Shown here piece by piece: positions 30,039 to 39,128 of a stretch of DNA of 64,000 nt. Both the position numbers and the translations under genes were made by a program. The DNA is taken from the NCBI RefSeq assembly GCF_014874095.1, contig NZ_JADBEB010000001.1, positions 5,456,001 to 5,520,000 of the forward strand, written 5' to 3'. Source of the DNA: Plantactinospora soyae. GTDB taxonomy: Bacteria > Actinomycetota > Actinomycetes > Mycobacteriales > Micromonosporaceae. Under the pieces are notes generated by a model. It had not been told where the DNA came from. It made no database searches and worked only from the letters and a program-made list of their open reading frames with translations. How positions within the stretch are numbered: the first letter of the stretch is position 1; each line of letters starts with the position of its first letter.

Positions 30039-31819
30039 GGACGACGGTGAGCGGAGCCTGGCGATTGCTGGTGATCGCCTGGCGGGCGAATCGCCGCAAG
30101 ACCGTCGCGGCGACGGTTCTGATGGTGGCCGGCACCGTGGGCAACCCGCTGCTGGCGCTGGTGATGGGCGTGATGACCGACGCTGTCGTCTCCGGGCAGG
30201 TCGGCGCGGCTGTCTGGTACGGCGTCGCGGCCGCGGTCCTGACCATCGTGAGCCTGACCTTCGCGCACTTCTCGCAGATCTTCTACACAGAGCTGGCCGA
30301 GCTGGCCGAGATCCCCGTGGTGCGGGATCTGATCCTGCTCAGCAACGGCTCCGATGGGATCGAACACCAGGAGCGAGCCGAGTATGCCGACGAGCTGACC
30401 GTGCTGCAGCGGGAGAGCCGCGGGCTGATCGGCGCGCTGGAGTCGATGTTCGGGGTGCTGGGCCTGAGCCTGGCCGCGGTGTTCACCGCCATCCTGCTGG
30501 CTGGCCTGAACCCGGTTCTGCTTCTCCTGCCGCTCGCGGCGGTGCCGCCGCTGATCTGCGGACGCTGGGCCGAGTCGCGGATCGACCGAGCCAAGACCGA
30601 CACCGCCGAGCCGACCCGGGCCGCCCTCAACCTGTTCCGGCTGTCCACCTCGGCCCGGTTCGCCGGTGAGCTGCGGGTCTTCCAGCTCAGCGACGAGCTG
30701 CGCCGGCGGCACATGCGGGAATGGCAGCGGGCGAGCCGGGGCCTGGTCCGGTCATACGGGATGGCCGCCGCCGTCCGGACCCTCGGACAGGTGATCTTCG
30801 GCCTGGCCTACGTCGGCGCGGTCCTGCTGGTCGTACGGGAGGCCATCACCGGCCGCCGCACCATCGGCGACGTGGTCCTAGTCATCGTCCTCGCCACGCA
30901 GGTTAACCAGCAGGTCACCGCGGCGGTCACGCTCCTGGCCACCCTGCAGCGGATGGGCAGCATGCTGCGCCGCCTGGACTTCGTGCGGGAGCTGGTCAAG
31001 GTCGACTACCCAGTGCCGGTCGACCAAGAGCCACCGGCCCGGCTGACCAGCGGGATCGAGCTGCAGGACGTGGACTTCACCTATCCCGGCACCGGTGATC
31101 CGGTGCTGAGCGACGTGTCGCTGAGCCTGCCGGCCGGGTCCAGCGTGGCCATCGTCGGCGAGAACGGCGCTGGCAAGACCACCCTGGTCAAGCTGCTCTG
31201 CGGCCTGTACAGGCCGACCACGGGACAGATCCTGGTAGACGGCACCGACCTGCGCCGAATCCCGGCCGAGTCGTGGCGCAGGCATCTGTCGGCGGGCTTC
31301 CAGGACTTCGTCCGTTTCGAGCTGCGCGCTGGCGAGGTGGTCGGTCTCGGCGACGTGAGCCGGATGGGGGACGACGGCGCGATCCTCGGCGCGCTGAGCC
31401 GGGCACAGGGCGGCGACGTCCTGGCCAGGCTGGAACACGGCCTGGACACCCAGCTCGGCACGAGCTACACCGAGGGCACCGAGCTCTCGGGTGGACAGTG
31501 GCAGAAGCTCGCGCTAGGCCGGGCCCTCATGCGCGAGGCGCCGTTGTTGCTGGTGCTCGACGAGCCGACGTCGGCGCTGGATCCGCAGGCCGAGCACCGG
31601 TTGTTCGAGTCGTACGCCCAGCAGGCTTCGCAGTTGCGGTCGAGCACCGGCGCGATCACCCTGTTCGTATCGCACCGCTTCTCGACGGTGCGCATGGCGG
31701 ACCTGATCATCGTATTGCGCGATGGCCGGGTGGTCGAGAGCGGCAGCCATGACGAACTGATGCGACGCGGCGGGCTCTACGCCGACCTGTTCAGCCTCCA
31801 GGCCGAGGCTTACCGCTAG
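30035..31819 (+). CDS. ABC exporter, fused membrane and ATPase domains (second of a pair)
   Basis: 594 residues from ATG 30035 (ATGA overlap). N-terminal hydrophobic helices are followed by Walker A GENGAGKTTLVKLLCGLYRP near residue 374, signature LSGGQWQKLALGRALM and Walker B LLVLDEPTSALD. Length and domain order match the first exporter. The TAG stop at 31817-31819 is part of a CTAG that borders an insertion-sequence-like unit, so the operon ends exactly at the mobile element and may once have continued. Confidence 0.85.
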   Translation: MRTTVSGAWRLLVIAWRANRRKTVAATVLMVAGTVGNPLLALVMGVMTDAVVSGQVGAAVWYGVAAAVLTIVSLTFAHFSQIFYTELAELAEIPVVRDLILLSNGSDGIEHQERAEYADELTVLQRESRGLIGALESMFGVLGLSLAAVFTAILLAGLNPVLLLLPLAAVPPLICGRWAESRIDRAKTDTAEPTRAALNLFRLSTSARFAGELRVFQLSDELRRRHMREWQRASRGLVRSYGMAAAVRTLGQVIFGLAYVGAVLLVVREAITGRRTIGDVVLVIVLATQVNQQVTAAVTLLATLQRMGSMLRRLDFVRELVKVDYPVPVDQEPPARLTSGIELQDVDFTYPGTGDPVLSDVSLSLPAGSSVAIVGENGAGKTTLVKLLCGLYRPTTGQILVDGTDLRRIPAESWRRHLSAGFQDFVRFELRAGEVVGLGDVSRMGDDGAILGALSRAQGGDVLARLEHGLDTQLGTSYTEGTELSGGQWQKLALGRALMREAPLLLVLDEPTSALDPQAEHRLFESYAQQASQLRSSTGAITLFVSHRFSTVRMADLIIVLRDGRVVESGSHDELMRRGGLYADLFSLQAEAYR

Positions 31820-31861
31820 GTTCTGTCTCGCGGATTATGAAGGTCGCTCGTTAGACCCGTT

Positions 31862-32105
31862 GTGGCGCGAGGCGATCTGACGAATCACGAGTGGGCTGTG
31901 CTGGCACCGTTGCTGCCGGCACAGCCCGTTCGCGGTAGCGAACTGATACCGCTGCTGGACCAGATCCGCGTACCCCGACCAGGCGGTACCGGCCGGCCAC
32001 GTAAACGGCCCGACTTACTCACCGGCGACAAGGCGTACTCCTCACGCGCCAACCGGACCGCTCTGCGGGACAAGGGCATCACCACGGTGTCGATGGTCCT
32101 GTATG
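31862..32105 (+). pseudogene. IS5-family transposase relic with internal deletion
   Basis: From GTG 31862 it reads ARGDLTNHEWAVLAPLLPAQ, the usual N terminus, then jumps to GTGRPRKRPDLLTGDKAYSS and ANRTALRDKGITTV from the catalytic domain. The middle and the C terminus are missing. It lies inside the inverted-repeat unit. Confidence 0.75.
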
Positions 32106-32152
32106 GACCTCAACTCGACAAAGATGTTGGTCCCTTCAGGTTGGCCGGAGGG

Positions 32153-32998
32153 TCACGCCTGGACCAGTGATGAGAGCAGGGCCGCAGCCTCGCCTGGGCG
32201 GACCAGTACACCGGCGTGGCTGATATCGAGCGACCGGACGTCGAACCGGTTGCCGGGGGTCAGCGCGTCAGCCTCGGCGATGAACCGGTCCTGGAGCGCG
32301 ACCGGAATCGATCGGTCGGCGGTGAGCCGCACGTATGTGCGCGGGATCCGGCCCCAGGTCTTGGCGTTGACCCGCTCCTCGCCGGCGTCCAGACTCTCGT
32401 CCGGCTCCAGGGTGTTCAGATATCCGTGGAACTCGTCGTCGGTGCCGTCGGCCAGCATCGCCTCCCGAAGCGTTGCGAGCAGTTCGGCGTCGGCGGTACG
32501 CCAGTTGAAGCGCAACGCGCCGAGTTCCGCCGGATTCGCGGCGATCAGGCCACCGATGCCGGACAACGCAGACGACGCGTTCTCCGCCGAGGTCTGATAT
32601 CCGGCCGGGGTGTCGTCGACACAGCACCACGCCGAGATATAGACCAACCGGTCCACCAGTTCCGGCGCGGCGTTGCCGACCCCGGTCAGGGTGACCCCAC
32701 CTCGGCTGTGCCCGACCAGGATCACCGGCCCGTGCTCGCGTACCCGCTTCACCACGTCCAGGACGTGGGCCACGTTGTCCGCGTGCCCGATGCCGGCGAT
32801 CGCGCTCGGCGCGGTCGCAAGGCCAGCGAGATCCTGCGGCGCCTGATATGCCGCCGGAAACGTTGCGCCGAACCCATGTCCGGGCAGGTCGACGGCGAGC
32901 GAACGATGCCCGCGCAGGGCCAACTCCCGCTGCATGGGTGCCCAGGTGAACGAGTTACTGGCGGCACCGTGGACGAAAACGAAGGTCGGAGCAGTCAT
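32153..32998 (-). CDS. Alpha/beta hydrolase
   Basis: A 281-residue protein; I chose ATG 32998 because the family N terminus starts there (TFVFVHGAASNSFTWAPMQR), although the frame is open to 33403. Oxyanion loop HGAAS, nucleophile Ser in LVGHSRGGVTLTG and His in DISHAGVLVRPGE form the triad. It resembles small esterases/methylesterase-like hydrolases. The gene is complete and sits inside the IS5-like unit, reading against the dead transposase, so it may be a captured cargo gene. Confidence 0.8.
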   Translation of the reverse strand: MTAPTFVFVHGAASNSFTWAPMQRELALRGHRSLAVDLPGHGFGATFPAAYQAPQDLAGLATAPSAIAGIGHADNVAHVLDVVKRVREHGPVILVGHSRGGVTLTGVGNAAPELVDRLVYISAWCCVDDTPAGYQTSAENASSALSGIGGLIAANPAELGALRFNWRTADAELLATLREAMLADGTDDEFHGYLNTLEPDESLDAGEERVNAKTWGRIPRTYVRLTADRSIPVALQDRFIAEADALTPGNRFDVRSLDISHAGVLVRPGEAAALLSSLVQA

Positions 32999-33175
32999 GC
33001 AGAAATGGTGCCATCGTCGCCACCGCTCCCCGCTGCACGAGCGATCAAGATCACGATTTGCGAGCGGGCCGCGCCGGGCAGCATCGGTGCCGGCACGGCC
33101 GACTCGTGACTCGTCGGATCGCTTCGCGTACCGCGTCCGACGAACGATGTTGATGATCCGTGAGACAGAACCTAG

Positions 33176-33291
33176 GCGGGGCGACCGCAGCTCCAGCACG
33201 CCGTACCGGGTGACGGGGTGCCCGCCACTGCCGCGTCCCCGGGCGGTAGGACCAGCGACTCGTCGACGCAGACCAGCATGAGATATTTCAT
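33176..33291 (-). pseudogene. YciI-family protein, N-terminal stub
   Basis: From ATG 33291 (after GAGGGGCC) it reads MKYLMLVCVDESLVLPPGDA, the start of a YciI/DGPF-type protein. The coding sequence ends where the right CTAG of the IS5-like unit begins. The remaining ~100 residues are missing on the other side of the unit, so DNA was lost or rearranged. Confidence 0.6.
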
Positions 33292-33447
33292 CGGCCCCTC
33301 GTGAAGGACGCACCTCCCACCGTACGACGACCGGCGAGCTCGCGGATGGACAGCGACGGCGAGTTCGGGTCACGCCGGATGCGGGCGCCGGCGGCAACGG
33401 CAAGGGAGGAGATGCGCCCAGCCGGGCGTCGCGCCGATCATTGCTGC

Positions 33448-34605
33448 ATGCAGCCGTTTCGTGTCGAGATATCCGAGTCGCACGTTAACGATCTCAGTCG
33501 CCGCCTAGCTGACGTCCGCTTGCCGGAGAAGCTACCGGATGTCGGTTGGGAGCGCGGCGTGCCGACGAGTTACCTCAAGGACCTGGTCGAGTCGTGGCGC
33601 ACCGAGTTCGACTGGCGCGCCGTCGAGGCTCGCCTGAACGAGCACCCCCAGTTCACCGTGGACTTCGACGACACGACCATCTACTTCATGCATGTGCGGT
33701 CGCCCGAGCCGGACGCCATGCCGATGATCATGACCCACGGCTGGCCCGGCTCGGTCGTGGAGTTCCTCGACGTCATCGGGCCGCTGACCGATCCGCGGGC
33801 ACACGGCGGCGACCCGGCCGACGCATTCCATCTGGTGATCCCGTCGCTGCCGGGGTTCGGCTTCTCCGGGCCCAACCCGAACACCGGCTGGAACAACCTG
33901 CGCACGGCCCAGGCGTGGGCGGGGTTGATGCGCCAGCTCGGATACGACCGCTACCTGGTCCAGGCCGCCGACTTCGGCACCGGTGTTTCGCTGACGCTCG
34001 CCGGCATCGACGAGGAGCATGTGGCCGGGGTGCACCTCAACACGCTGCCTACCCCGCCCAGTGGTGACCCGGGCGAGCTCGACAACCTCGACGACGAGGA
34101 CCAGGCGCGGCTGGCGCGGTCGGCCCGGTTCGTCCGGGAGCTCGCGGGATCGATGAAACTGCAGGCCACCCGGCCACACACGGTGGCGTACGCGCTGACC
34201 GACTCGCCGGTTGGGCAACTCGCCTGGATCGTCGAGAAGTACAAGGACTGGACGGACTCGGCGAGCGTTCCCGAGGACGCGGTGGACCGCGACCGCATCC
34301 TCGCCATCGCGAGCGTTTACTGGTTCACCGGCACGGCCGGCTCCTCGGCCCAGTTCTACTACGAGATCGCCGAGAACCTGCCGATCAACGTGTCCACCGG
34401 CCGGTACCCGGCGATCAAGGCGCCGCTCGGCGTGGCAGTGTTCCCGCACGCGCCGTTCGTGCCGATCCGGCGCTTCGCCGACCGGGACTTCCCGTCGATC
34501 GTGCACTGGAGCGAGTTCGACCGGGGCGGCAACTTCGCGGCCCTGGAGGAGCCGGACCTGTTCGTCGAGGACGTCCGGACGTTCCGCCGGCTGATCAAGG
34601 AATGA
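33448..34605 (+). CDS. Epoxide-hydrolase homologue lacking the catalytic His
   Basis: A 385-residue alpha/beta hydrolase of the microsomal/juvenile-hormone epoxide hydrolase type, from ATG 33448. The N-terminal lid is followed by oxyanion motif [20 protein letters not shown] and nucleophile Asp175 in QAADFGTG. The Tyr region is YWFTGTAGSSAQFYYE. The normal GGHFAALE reads GGNFAALEEPD: residue 362 is Asn (AAC 34531-34533), so the general base is missing. Its paralogue at 45354 keeps the His. Normal hydrolysis is unlikely, and binding or another reaction is possible. It is coupled to the cyclase gene one base downstream. Confidence 0.85.
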   Translation: MQPFRVEISESHVNDLSRRLADVRLPEKLPDVGWERGVPTSYLKDLVESWRTEFDWRAVEARLNEHPQFTVDFDDTTIYFMHVRSPEPDAMPMIMTHGWPGSVVEFLDVIGPLTDPRAHGGDPADAFHLVIPSLPGFGFSGPNPNTGWNNLRTAQAWAGLMRQLGYDRYLVQAADFGTGVSLTLAGIDEEHVAGVHLNTLPTPPSGDPGELDNLDDEDQARLARSARFVRELAGSMKLQATRPHTVAYALTDSPVGQLAWIVEKYKDWTDSASVPEDAVDRDRILAIASVYWFTGTAGSSAQFYYEIAENLPINVSTGRYPAIKAPLGVAVFPHAPFVPIRRFADRDFPSIVHWSEFDRGGNFAALEEPDLFVEDVRTFRRLIKE

Positions 34606-34606
34606 C

Positions 34607-35545
34607 ATGACCCAGCAGCCGACCACGATCGAGGACTTCCGGGCGCTCGGCGCGCGGCTGAGCAACTGGGGCCGCTGGGGACCCGACGACCAGCGCGGCA
34701 CCACGAATTTGATCACACCGGAGCGGCTGGTGGCAGCGGCCGGGCTGGTCCGGCGGGGCCGGGTTTTCGACCTCGGCATCCCGCTCGACGAGAATGGGCC
34801 GCAGCCGGGTGGTGGGCGGATCAACCCCGTACACCTGATGTCGGAGACCGGCGCCGAGCAGGTGTTCCCGGGCGGGTTCCGGTTCGCCGACGACTACATT
34901 TTCATGGCGCTGCAGGGCTCGTCGCAGTGGGACGCGCTGTCGCACGTGTACTACGACGACCGGATGTACAACGGCTTCCCGGCCGGCGGCGTGACCGTCA
35001 GAGGGGCCGCGCATTGCGCGATCGACCAGCAGAGCGCGGGGATCGCCGGTCGTGGGGTGCTGCTGGACATCGCGGCGCTCAAGGGCGTCGACTGGCTGGA
35101 GGCCGGCACTGTCATCACCCCGGAGGACCTCGACGAGGCGGCCAAGCGGCAGGGCGGCGTCGAGGTCGGCCCGGGTGACATCCTGCTGTTCCGCACCGGC
35201 TGGCGCCGCAAGTTCCTGCGCGACGGCGACCGGACCGCGTTCATGGCTGGCGAGCCCGGCCTCGGCCAGGCGTGCTGCGCTTGGCTGCGCGACCGGGACG
35301 TCGCCGCGGTCTGCTCGGACAACTGGGCCATCGAGGTGCTTCCGGGTGAGACCCCGGACGCGCTGTTGACCGTCCACATGGTTCTCATCCGCGACATGGG
35401 CATGACGCTCGGGGAGATCCTGGACTTCGAGGAACTCGCGGCCGACTGCGAGAGCGACGGTGTCTGGGAGTTCTTCTTCGTGGCGCCCCCGCTGAAGGTG
35501 AGCCGGGCGGTGGCGTCGCCGATCAACCCGCTCGCCATCAAGTAA
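34607..35545 (+). CDS. Cyclase-family (kynurenine formamidase-like) protein
   Basis: A 312-residue PF04199-type protein; its ATG lies one base after the upstream stop. The metal-site region reads LQGSSQWDALSHVYYDDRMY, the variant of HxGTHxDxPxH seen in a common actinobacterial subfamily, and DILLFRTGWRRKF follows. C-terminal VCSDNWAIEVLPG and LLTVHMVLIRDMGMTLGEIL are conserved. Members hydrolyse amides or cyclise; the substrate is unknown here. A strong bidirectional terminator follows. Confidence 0.82.
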   Translation: MTQQPTTIEDFRALGARLSNWGRWGPDDQRGTTNLITPERLVAAAGLVRRGRVFDLGIPLDENGPQPGGGRINPVHLMSETGAEQVFPGGFRFADDYIFMALQGSSQWDALSHVYYDDRMYNGFPAGGVTVRGAAHCAIDQQSAGIAGRGVLLDIAALKGVDWLEAGTVITPEDLDEAAKRQGGVEVGPGDILLFRTGWRRKFLRDGDRTAFMAGEPGLGQACCAWLRDRDVAAVCSDNWAIEVLPGETPDALLTVHMVLIRDMGMTLGEILDFEELAADCESDGVWEFFFVAPPLKVSRAVASPINPLAIK

Positions 35546-35558
35546 CCCGGATCCATAT

Positions 35559-35597
35559 AACTCGGGCTCCCTGGCCGCCGGACAGGGAGCCCGAGTT
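35559..35597. terminator. Bidirectional rho-independent-type terminator
   Basis: Perfect 15-base arms AACTCGGGCTCCCTG and CAGGGAGCCCGAGTT with a 9-base loop, between the converging cyclase and monooxygenase-like genes. T/A-rich bases (TATA, TTGTAT) flank both sides. Confidence 0.8.
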
Positions 35598-35606
35598 GTA
35601 TGCCGC

Positions 35607-36779
35607 CTACAGGTACAGCGTGTCCGGCGCAAGGCCGCTCAGCACGCGGCCGTACAGCTCGAGGTTGGTCTCAGGCTGCATTAGGGCGTGCATGTTCATC
35701 GCCTCGATGTCGCGGGCGATGCGCTGGATCGGCACGCTGGTGTAGATGGAGGAGCCGCCGCTGGCCCGGCGCAGGAGGTCCACGGACTCCTGGGCCAGGC
35801 GGCAGGCACGTCCCATGTCGGCCCGGGCCCGGGCACGGTCCTCGATCGTCCAGGCATCCGCGGCGGCGTCCTTGGCGTCCAGTTGCCCGGCGAGCCGCTG
35901 CGCGTGGAACTCGGCCTCGTCAGCGAGCAGGACGGCCTCGGCGAGCTTGAGGTGGGTCACCGGGGCGGCCGCCTGCGAGGTGTACGAGGTGTACGTGATG
36001 CCCCGCTGCGACATCCGCTGCCGGAACTGGTCGGTGGCGGCCCGGGCCATGCCGACTGCGAGGCCGGATACGGAGGCGGCCGCAGCCGCCACGAGCGGAG
36101 CGCCGTAGATGCCGGTGCGGCCCGAGTCGTATCCCTCGGACAGCGCGGACACCAGCGGCATGACCCTCGCGGCCGGGACGAACACGTTGTCCGCCACCGT
36201 CGTGACGCTGCCCGACCCGCGCAGGCCCGAGGTGTGCCAGTCGTCGATGACCACCAGGTCCGAGAGCGGGGCGAGGGCCATCACCGGCCACGGGTCGCCA
36301 CCCGGGCCTGGGGCCATGGCCACCAGGACTTGCCACTGGCTGTGCGGCGCGCCGCTGACGAAGCCCCACTTCCCGTTCATGACGTAACCGCCGTCGGTCG
36401 GCGTGGCCGTCGCCGACGGGCTCAGGGTGCCGCACGTGCGCAGGTCCGCGCTGGCGAGGACCTCGTCGCGCACCTCCGGTGGGAACAGTGAGGCCATCCA
36501 CGAGGTGATCCAGCCGACCGACACGGTCCAGGCCGCGGAGGCGTCGGCCCGCGCCAGCTCGGTGGCCACCGCGACCATGGTGGCTGCGTCACTCTCGTAG
36601 CCGCCGTTGGCCACGGGCACCCGCAGCCGGAAAAGCCCGGCCTCGGTCAGCGCCTCGATCACCGTGTCGTGGACCCGGCGGTTCTCCTCGTTCCAGTCGG
36701 CGTACTCGGTCAGCACGGGCGCCAGTTTCGACGCCCGGTGAACCAGTTCGATGTGCGTCGGTAACGCGATGGCCTCCAC
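35607..36779 (-). CDS. Acyl-CoA dehydrogenase-fold flavin monooxygenase-like protein
   Basis: 390 residues from GTG 36779, preceded by GAGGAGGAC; the frame is open further upstream without support. The acyl-CoA dehydrogenase fold is visible: N-terminal helical IEALTEAGLFRLRVPVANGG, then GGYVMNGKWGFVSGAPHSQW and DDWHTSGLRGSGS, with C-terminal SSIYTSVPIQRIARDIEAMN. This resembles HsaA/DszC-type, two-component FMNH2-dependent monooxygenases rather than true dehydrogenases. It is the third gene of a minus-strand set GT2-VOC-monooxygenase. Confidence 0.8.
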   Translation of the reverse strand: MEAIALPTHIELVHRASKLAPVLTEYADWNEENRRVHDTVIEALTEAGLFRLRVPVANGGYESDAATMVAVATELARADASAAWTVSVGWITSWMASLFPPEVRDEVLASADLRTCGTLSPSATATPTDGGYVMNGKWGFVSGAPHSQWQVLVAMAPGPGGDPWPVMALAPLSDLVVIDDWHTSGLRGSGSVTTVADNVFVPAARVMPLVSALSEGYDSGRTGIYGAPLVAAAAASVSGLAVGMARAATDQFRQRMSQRGITYTSYTSQAAAPVTHLKLAEAVLLADEAEFHAQRLAGQLDAKDAAADAWTIEDRARARADMGRACRLAQESVDLLRRASGGSSIYTSVPIQRIARDIEAMNMHALMQPETNLELYGRVLSGLAPDTLYL

Positions 36780-36956
36780 TGCGTCCTCCTCGGGGCTTCG
36801 GTCCAGGGACGTCGCGGGCGAGTCCCTTCGGACAATGCGCCGTCCGGAAACGCAAACCGGCCGGTACCCGAATTGTCGGGCCGGCCGGAGCGGTGCTTCA
36901 TCTTCGTCCGTGCGGCTCAGCCGCACTGTGCCGCGTCACTCACCCACGGGCGGGTG

Positions 36957-37697
36957 TCACTCCTTGATGACCGACATGATGTTGCCGGCCGGGTCGCGGA
37001 ACCAGGCGATCAGCGGACCGCCCTTGCGGAACACGCCGTCGTCGTCGACGCCGTCGAATTTCTCCATCTCCACGCCGCGCTCGCGCAGCCACGCCACCGC
37101 CGCGTCGATGTCATCGACCGGGAAGTTGAGCATCGTGTAGGTGGCCGCCTGGTGGTCCGGCTTGGGGTATACCAGGATCTCCCGGTTGCCGCCCACATGC
37201 AGGTGCAGCATGCCGTACTCCTCGGTCACCGGGATCCCGAGCGTGTCGCGGTAGAACTCCTGCGCGCGGGGGATGTCGTCCACCGAGAACCCGTTGAACG
37301 CCACCGAACCCGCGAGCATCCCGGAGCCACCGCGGGCGGCGGCGAGGTACTCCGCGTTGAGCTCGATGATCTGCACGTAGTTGCCGTCCGGGTCCAGCAG
37401 CGTGCCGAACAGGCCGTCCTTGCGCTCCTCCAGCGGCGCGACCCAGGTCACGCCCATGCCGTCGAGGTGTGCGGCCACCCCGCGGGCATCCGTGACCTCG
37501 AAATTGAGGATGACCCGCCCGGGTTCTACCGTCGTCGCGGCGACGTCGTCGCGACTGTCCACGAGCACGTCGAACCCGTCGAAGTCGAGAAAGCCGGACG
37601 GTTGCTGCAGCGGGTCGAACGCGTCGATGTACCAGGTGCGCAGCCGTTCCGGATCGGCCGAACCGAGCAGAATGCTGCCGAGTCGTGGCGTTGGCAT
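36957..37697 (-). CDS. Two-domain VOC (glyoxalase/dioxygenase-fold) protein
   Basis: 246 residues from ATG 37697, with GGAGGATC upstream. Two VOC modules: residues 1-115 ending LLDPDGNYVQIIELN, and about 125-245 ending WFRDPAGNIMSVIKE. Each has the beta-alpha-beta-beta-beta pattern, and the Glu near each end could bind metal. VOC proteins serve as dioxygenases, epimerases or binding proteins for resistance. It lies 43 bases from the GT2 gene upstream, likely in the same transcript. Confidence 0.83.
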   Translation of the reverse strand: MPTPRLGSILLGSADPERLRTWYIDAFDPLQQPSGFLDFDGFDVLVDSRDDVAATTVEPGRVILNFEVTDARGVAAHLDGMGVTWVAPLEERKDGLFGTLLDPDGNYVQIIELNAEYLAAARGGSGMLAGSVAFNGFSVDDIPRAQEFYRDTLGIPVTEEYGMLHLHVGGNREILVYPKPDHQAATYTMLNFPVDDIDAAVAWLRERGVEMEKFDGVDDDGVFRKGGPLIAWFRDPAGNIMSVIKE

Positions 37698-37740
37698 TTA
37701 AGATCCTCCATGTGCCGATAGATGACCTCTAATCTTCAGC

Positions 37741-38997
37741 CTATCGAGAAATGGCGGCCGTCTTTTGCATCAACGCGGGCGTGAGTTGTACCGATCCGCC
37801 GACTCGGGCGGCCTCCGCCAGGATCTCGGCCGACCAGCGCGGCCAGAGTCCGGCCAGGCGCGACGTCAGGACCACGACATCCACGGCGTGGTCGGGCAGC
37901 GGGGTGCGGATGCCGATGGCGTGGTACGTGGCACCGAGCTCGACCACCGCGTCGGCGTCGAAGTCCAGGGTCACCGCGCCGGCCAGTTCCGCCGGCAGGC
38001 GGCGGCCCGCGCCGAACACCGCGAGTCGGCCGGGTGGCAGCTGCGGCAGCAGATCGGCCACCTCCGCCGCCACGTCGACTGACCGGACCTGATCGATACA
38101 GCCGATCAGGAACCGGTAGTTCTCGTCGACGTCCAGCAGGTCATCGTCATTGTTCAGCAGGTTCCAGGCCAGCTCGGTCGCCGGCTCCGGGAACCTGGCC
38201 ATCATCCGGCGCATGTTCACCATGACGTCGGCCAGGGCGTCGGCCAGAGGGGCCCGCTCGTGCGGTGCGTGCACCGCCCAGGCGGTGCGGCTGAGCCGGA
38301 ATTCGAGGCCGGCCTTGAACAATCGGAACCCCAGTTCCAGGTCGTCCAGACCCCAGCGGACTATGCCCTCGTCGAAGCCGTCCACCCGCCAGTAGTCGTC
38401 GGCGGATATGGAGAAGTTAAGCCCCCAGAGCAGGGCCCACGGTGCGACCATCCGGCCGAGGTCGAAGTCGGTCTTGACGAACGCCGCGTGCCGGGCATCG
38501 AAGAAGGGCTCCGAGTCGTGGAACCGAGCGACGACCTCCTCCGGCAGCGACTCGGCCAGTGCCTCGGCCAGACCGGGGGGAGGTGCCTTTTCGAAGTCGT
38601 AGCCCCAGGTGTAGCCCGCCACGACCAGCCGTTCGCCTTCGGCGTGGGCCGCGACGTGCTCGTGCAAGAAGTCCGGCCCGACGTATACCCCGCTGTCGAG
38701 GAAGACCAGCAGCGGCGCGGCGGCCAGCCGGGCGCCGGCGTTGCGGACCAGGCACACCCGGTTGCCCTCGTCCGGCTGGAAGTGGTACTTGATCCGCAGC
38801 TGCTGTGACGCCTCTTCGACCACCGCGCGGCTGCCGTCGGACGAACCGTCGTCAGCGACGACGACCTCGAATTCGTCGGCCGGCATCCGCTGCCGGGCGA
38901 GGTTGCGCAGCGTCTCACGCAACATGTCCCGCCGGTTGTAGGTCGGGATGACCACCGTCACCCGCGGAACTGGGCCTGCTGTCCTGGTAGTGATCAC
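37741..38997 (-). CDS. GT2-family glycosyltransferase
   Basis: 418 residues from GTG 38997 (weak ribosome site; longer frame unsupported). N-terminal GT-A fold: VTVVIPTYNRRDMLRETLRN, EVVVADDGSSDGS and LLVFLDSGVYVGPDFL. A GT7C-like acceptor loop reads VRWGLDDLELGFRLFKAGLE. The last ~120 residues resemble a nucleotide-binding fold (PPGRLAVFGAGRR). It probably glycosylates a small molecule or peptide. It is divergent from a broken GT2 gene at 39129, possibly a paralogue. Confidence 0.83.
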   Translation of the reverse strand: MITTRTAGPVPRVTVVIPTYNRRDMLRETLRNLARQRMPADEFEVVVADDGSSDGSRAVVEEASQQLRIKYHFQPDEGNRVCLVRNAGARLAAAPLLVFLDSGVYVGPDFLHEHVAAHAEGERLVVAGYTWGYDFEKAPPPGLAEALAESLPEEVVARFHDSEPFFDARHAAFVKTDFDLGRMVAPWALLWGLNFSISADDYWRVDGFDEGIVRWGLDDLELGFRLFKAGLEFRLSRTAWAVHAPHERAPLADALADVMVNMRRMMARFPEPATELAWNLLNNDDDLLDVDENYRFLIGCIDQVRSVDVAAEVADLLPQLPPGRLAVFGAGRRLPAELAGAVTLDFDADAVVELGATYHAIGIRTPLPDHAVDVVVLTSRLAGLWPRWSAEILAEAARVGGSVQLTPALMQKTAAISR

Positions 38998-39128
38998 CTT
39001 GCCAGTCTGCGGGCGGCGATCTCCGTACTCATCTCCCAGAGTGCCCTCCGCGTCGCATTCACGAAGGTGCGCCCGTGACGGCGGCCGAGTGACGCTGCAT
39101 GGTGTCGCCAAGGCCTGGAGGAGACACC

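Larger units (their letters stand above)
31820..33171. mobile_element. IS5-like inverted-repeat unit carrying a hydrolase gene
   Basis: The ends are near-perfect inverted repeats: GTTCTGTCTCGCGGATTAT at the left and the complement of GTTCTGTCTCACGGATCAT at the right. Both ends are flanked by CTAG (31816-31819 and 33172-33175), which fits an IS5-group target duplication. Inside are an internally deleted transposase and a complete alpha/beta hydrolase gene on the opposite strand. It is about 1.35 kb and cannot move by itself, but could be mobilised in trans. Confidence 0.6.
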
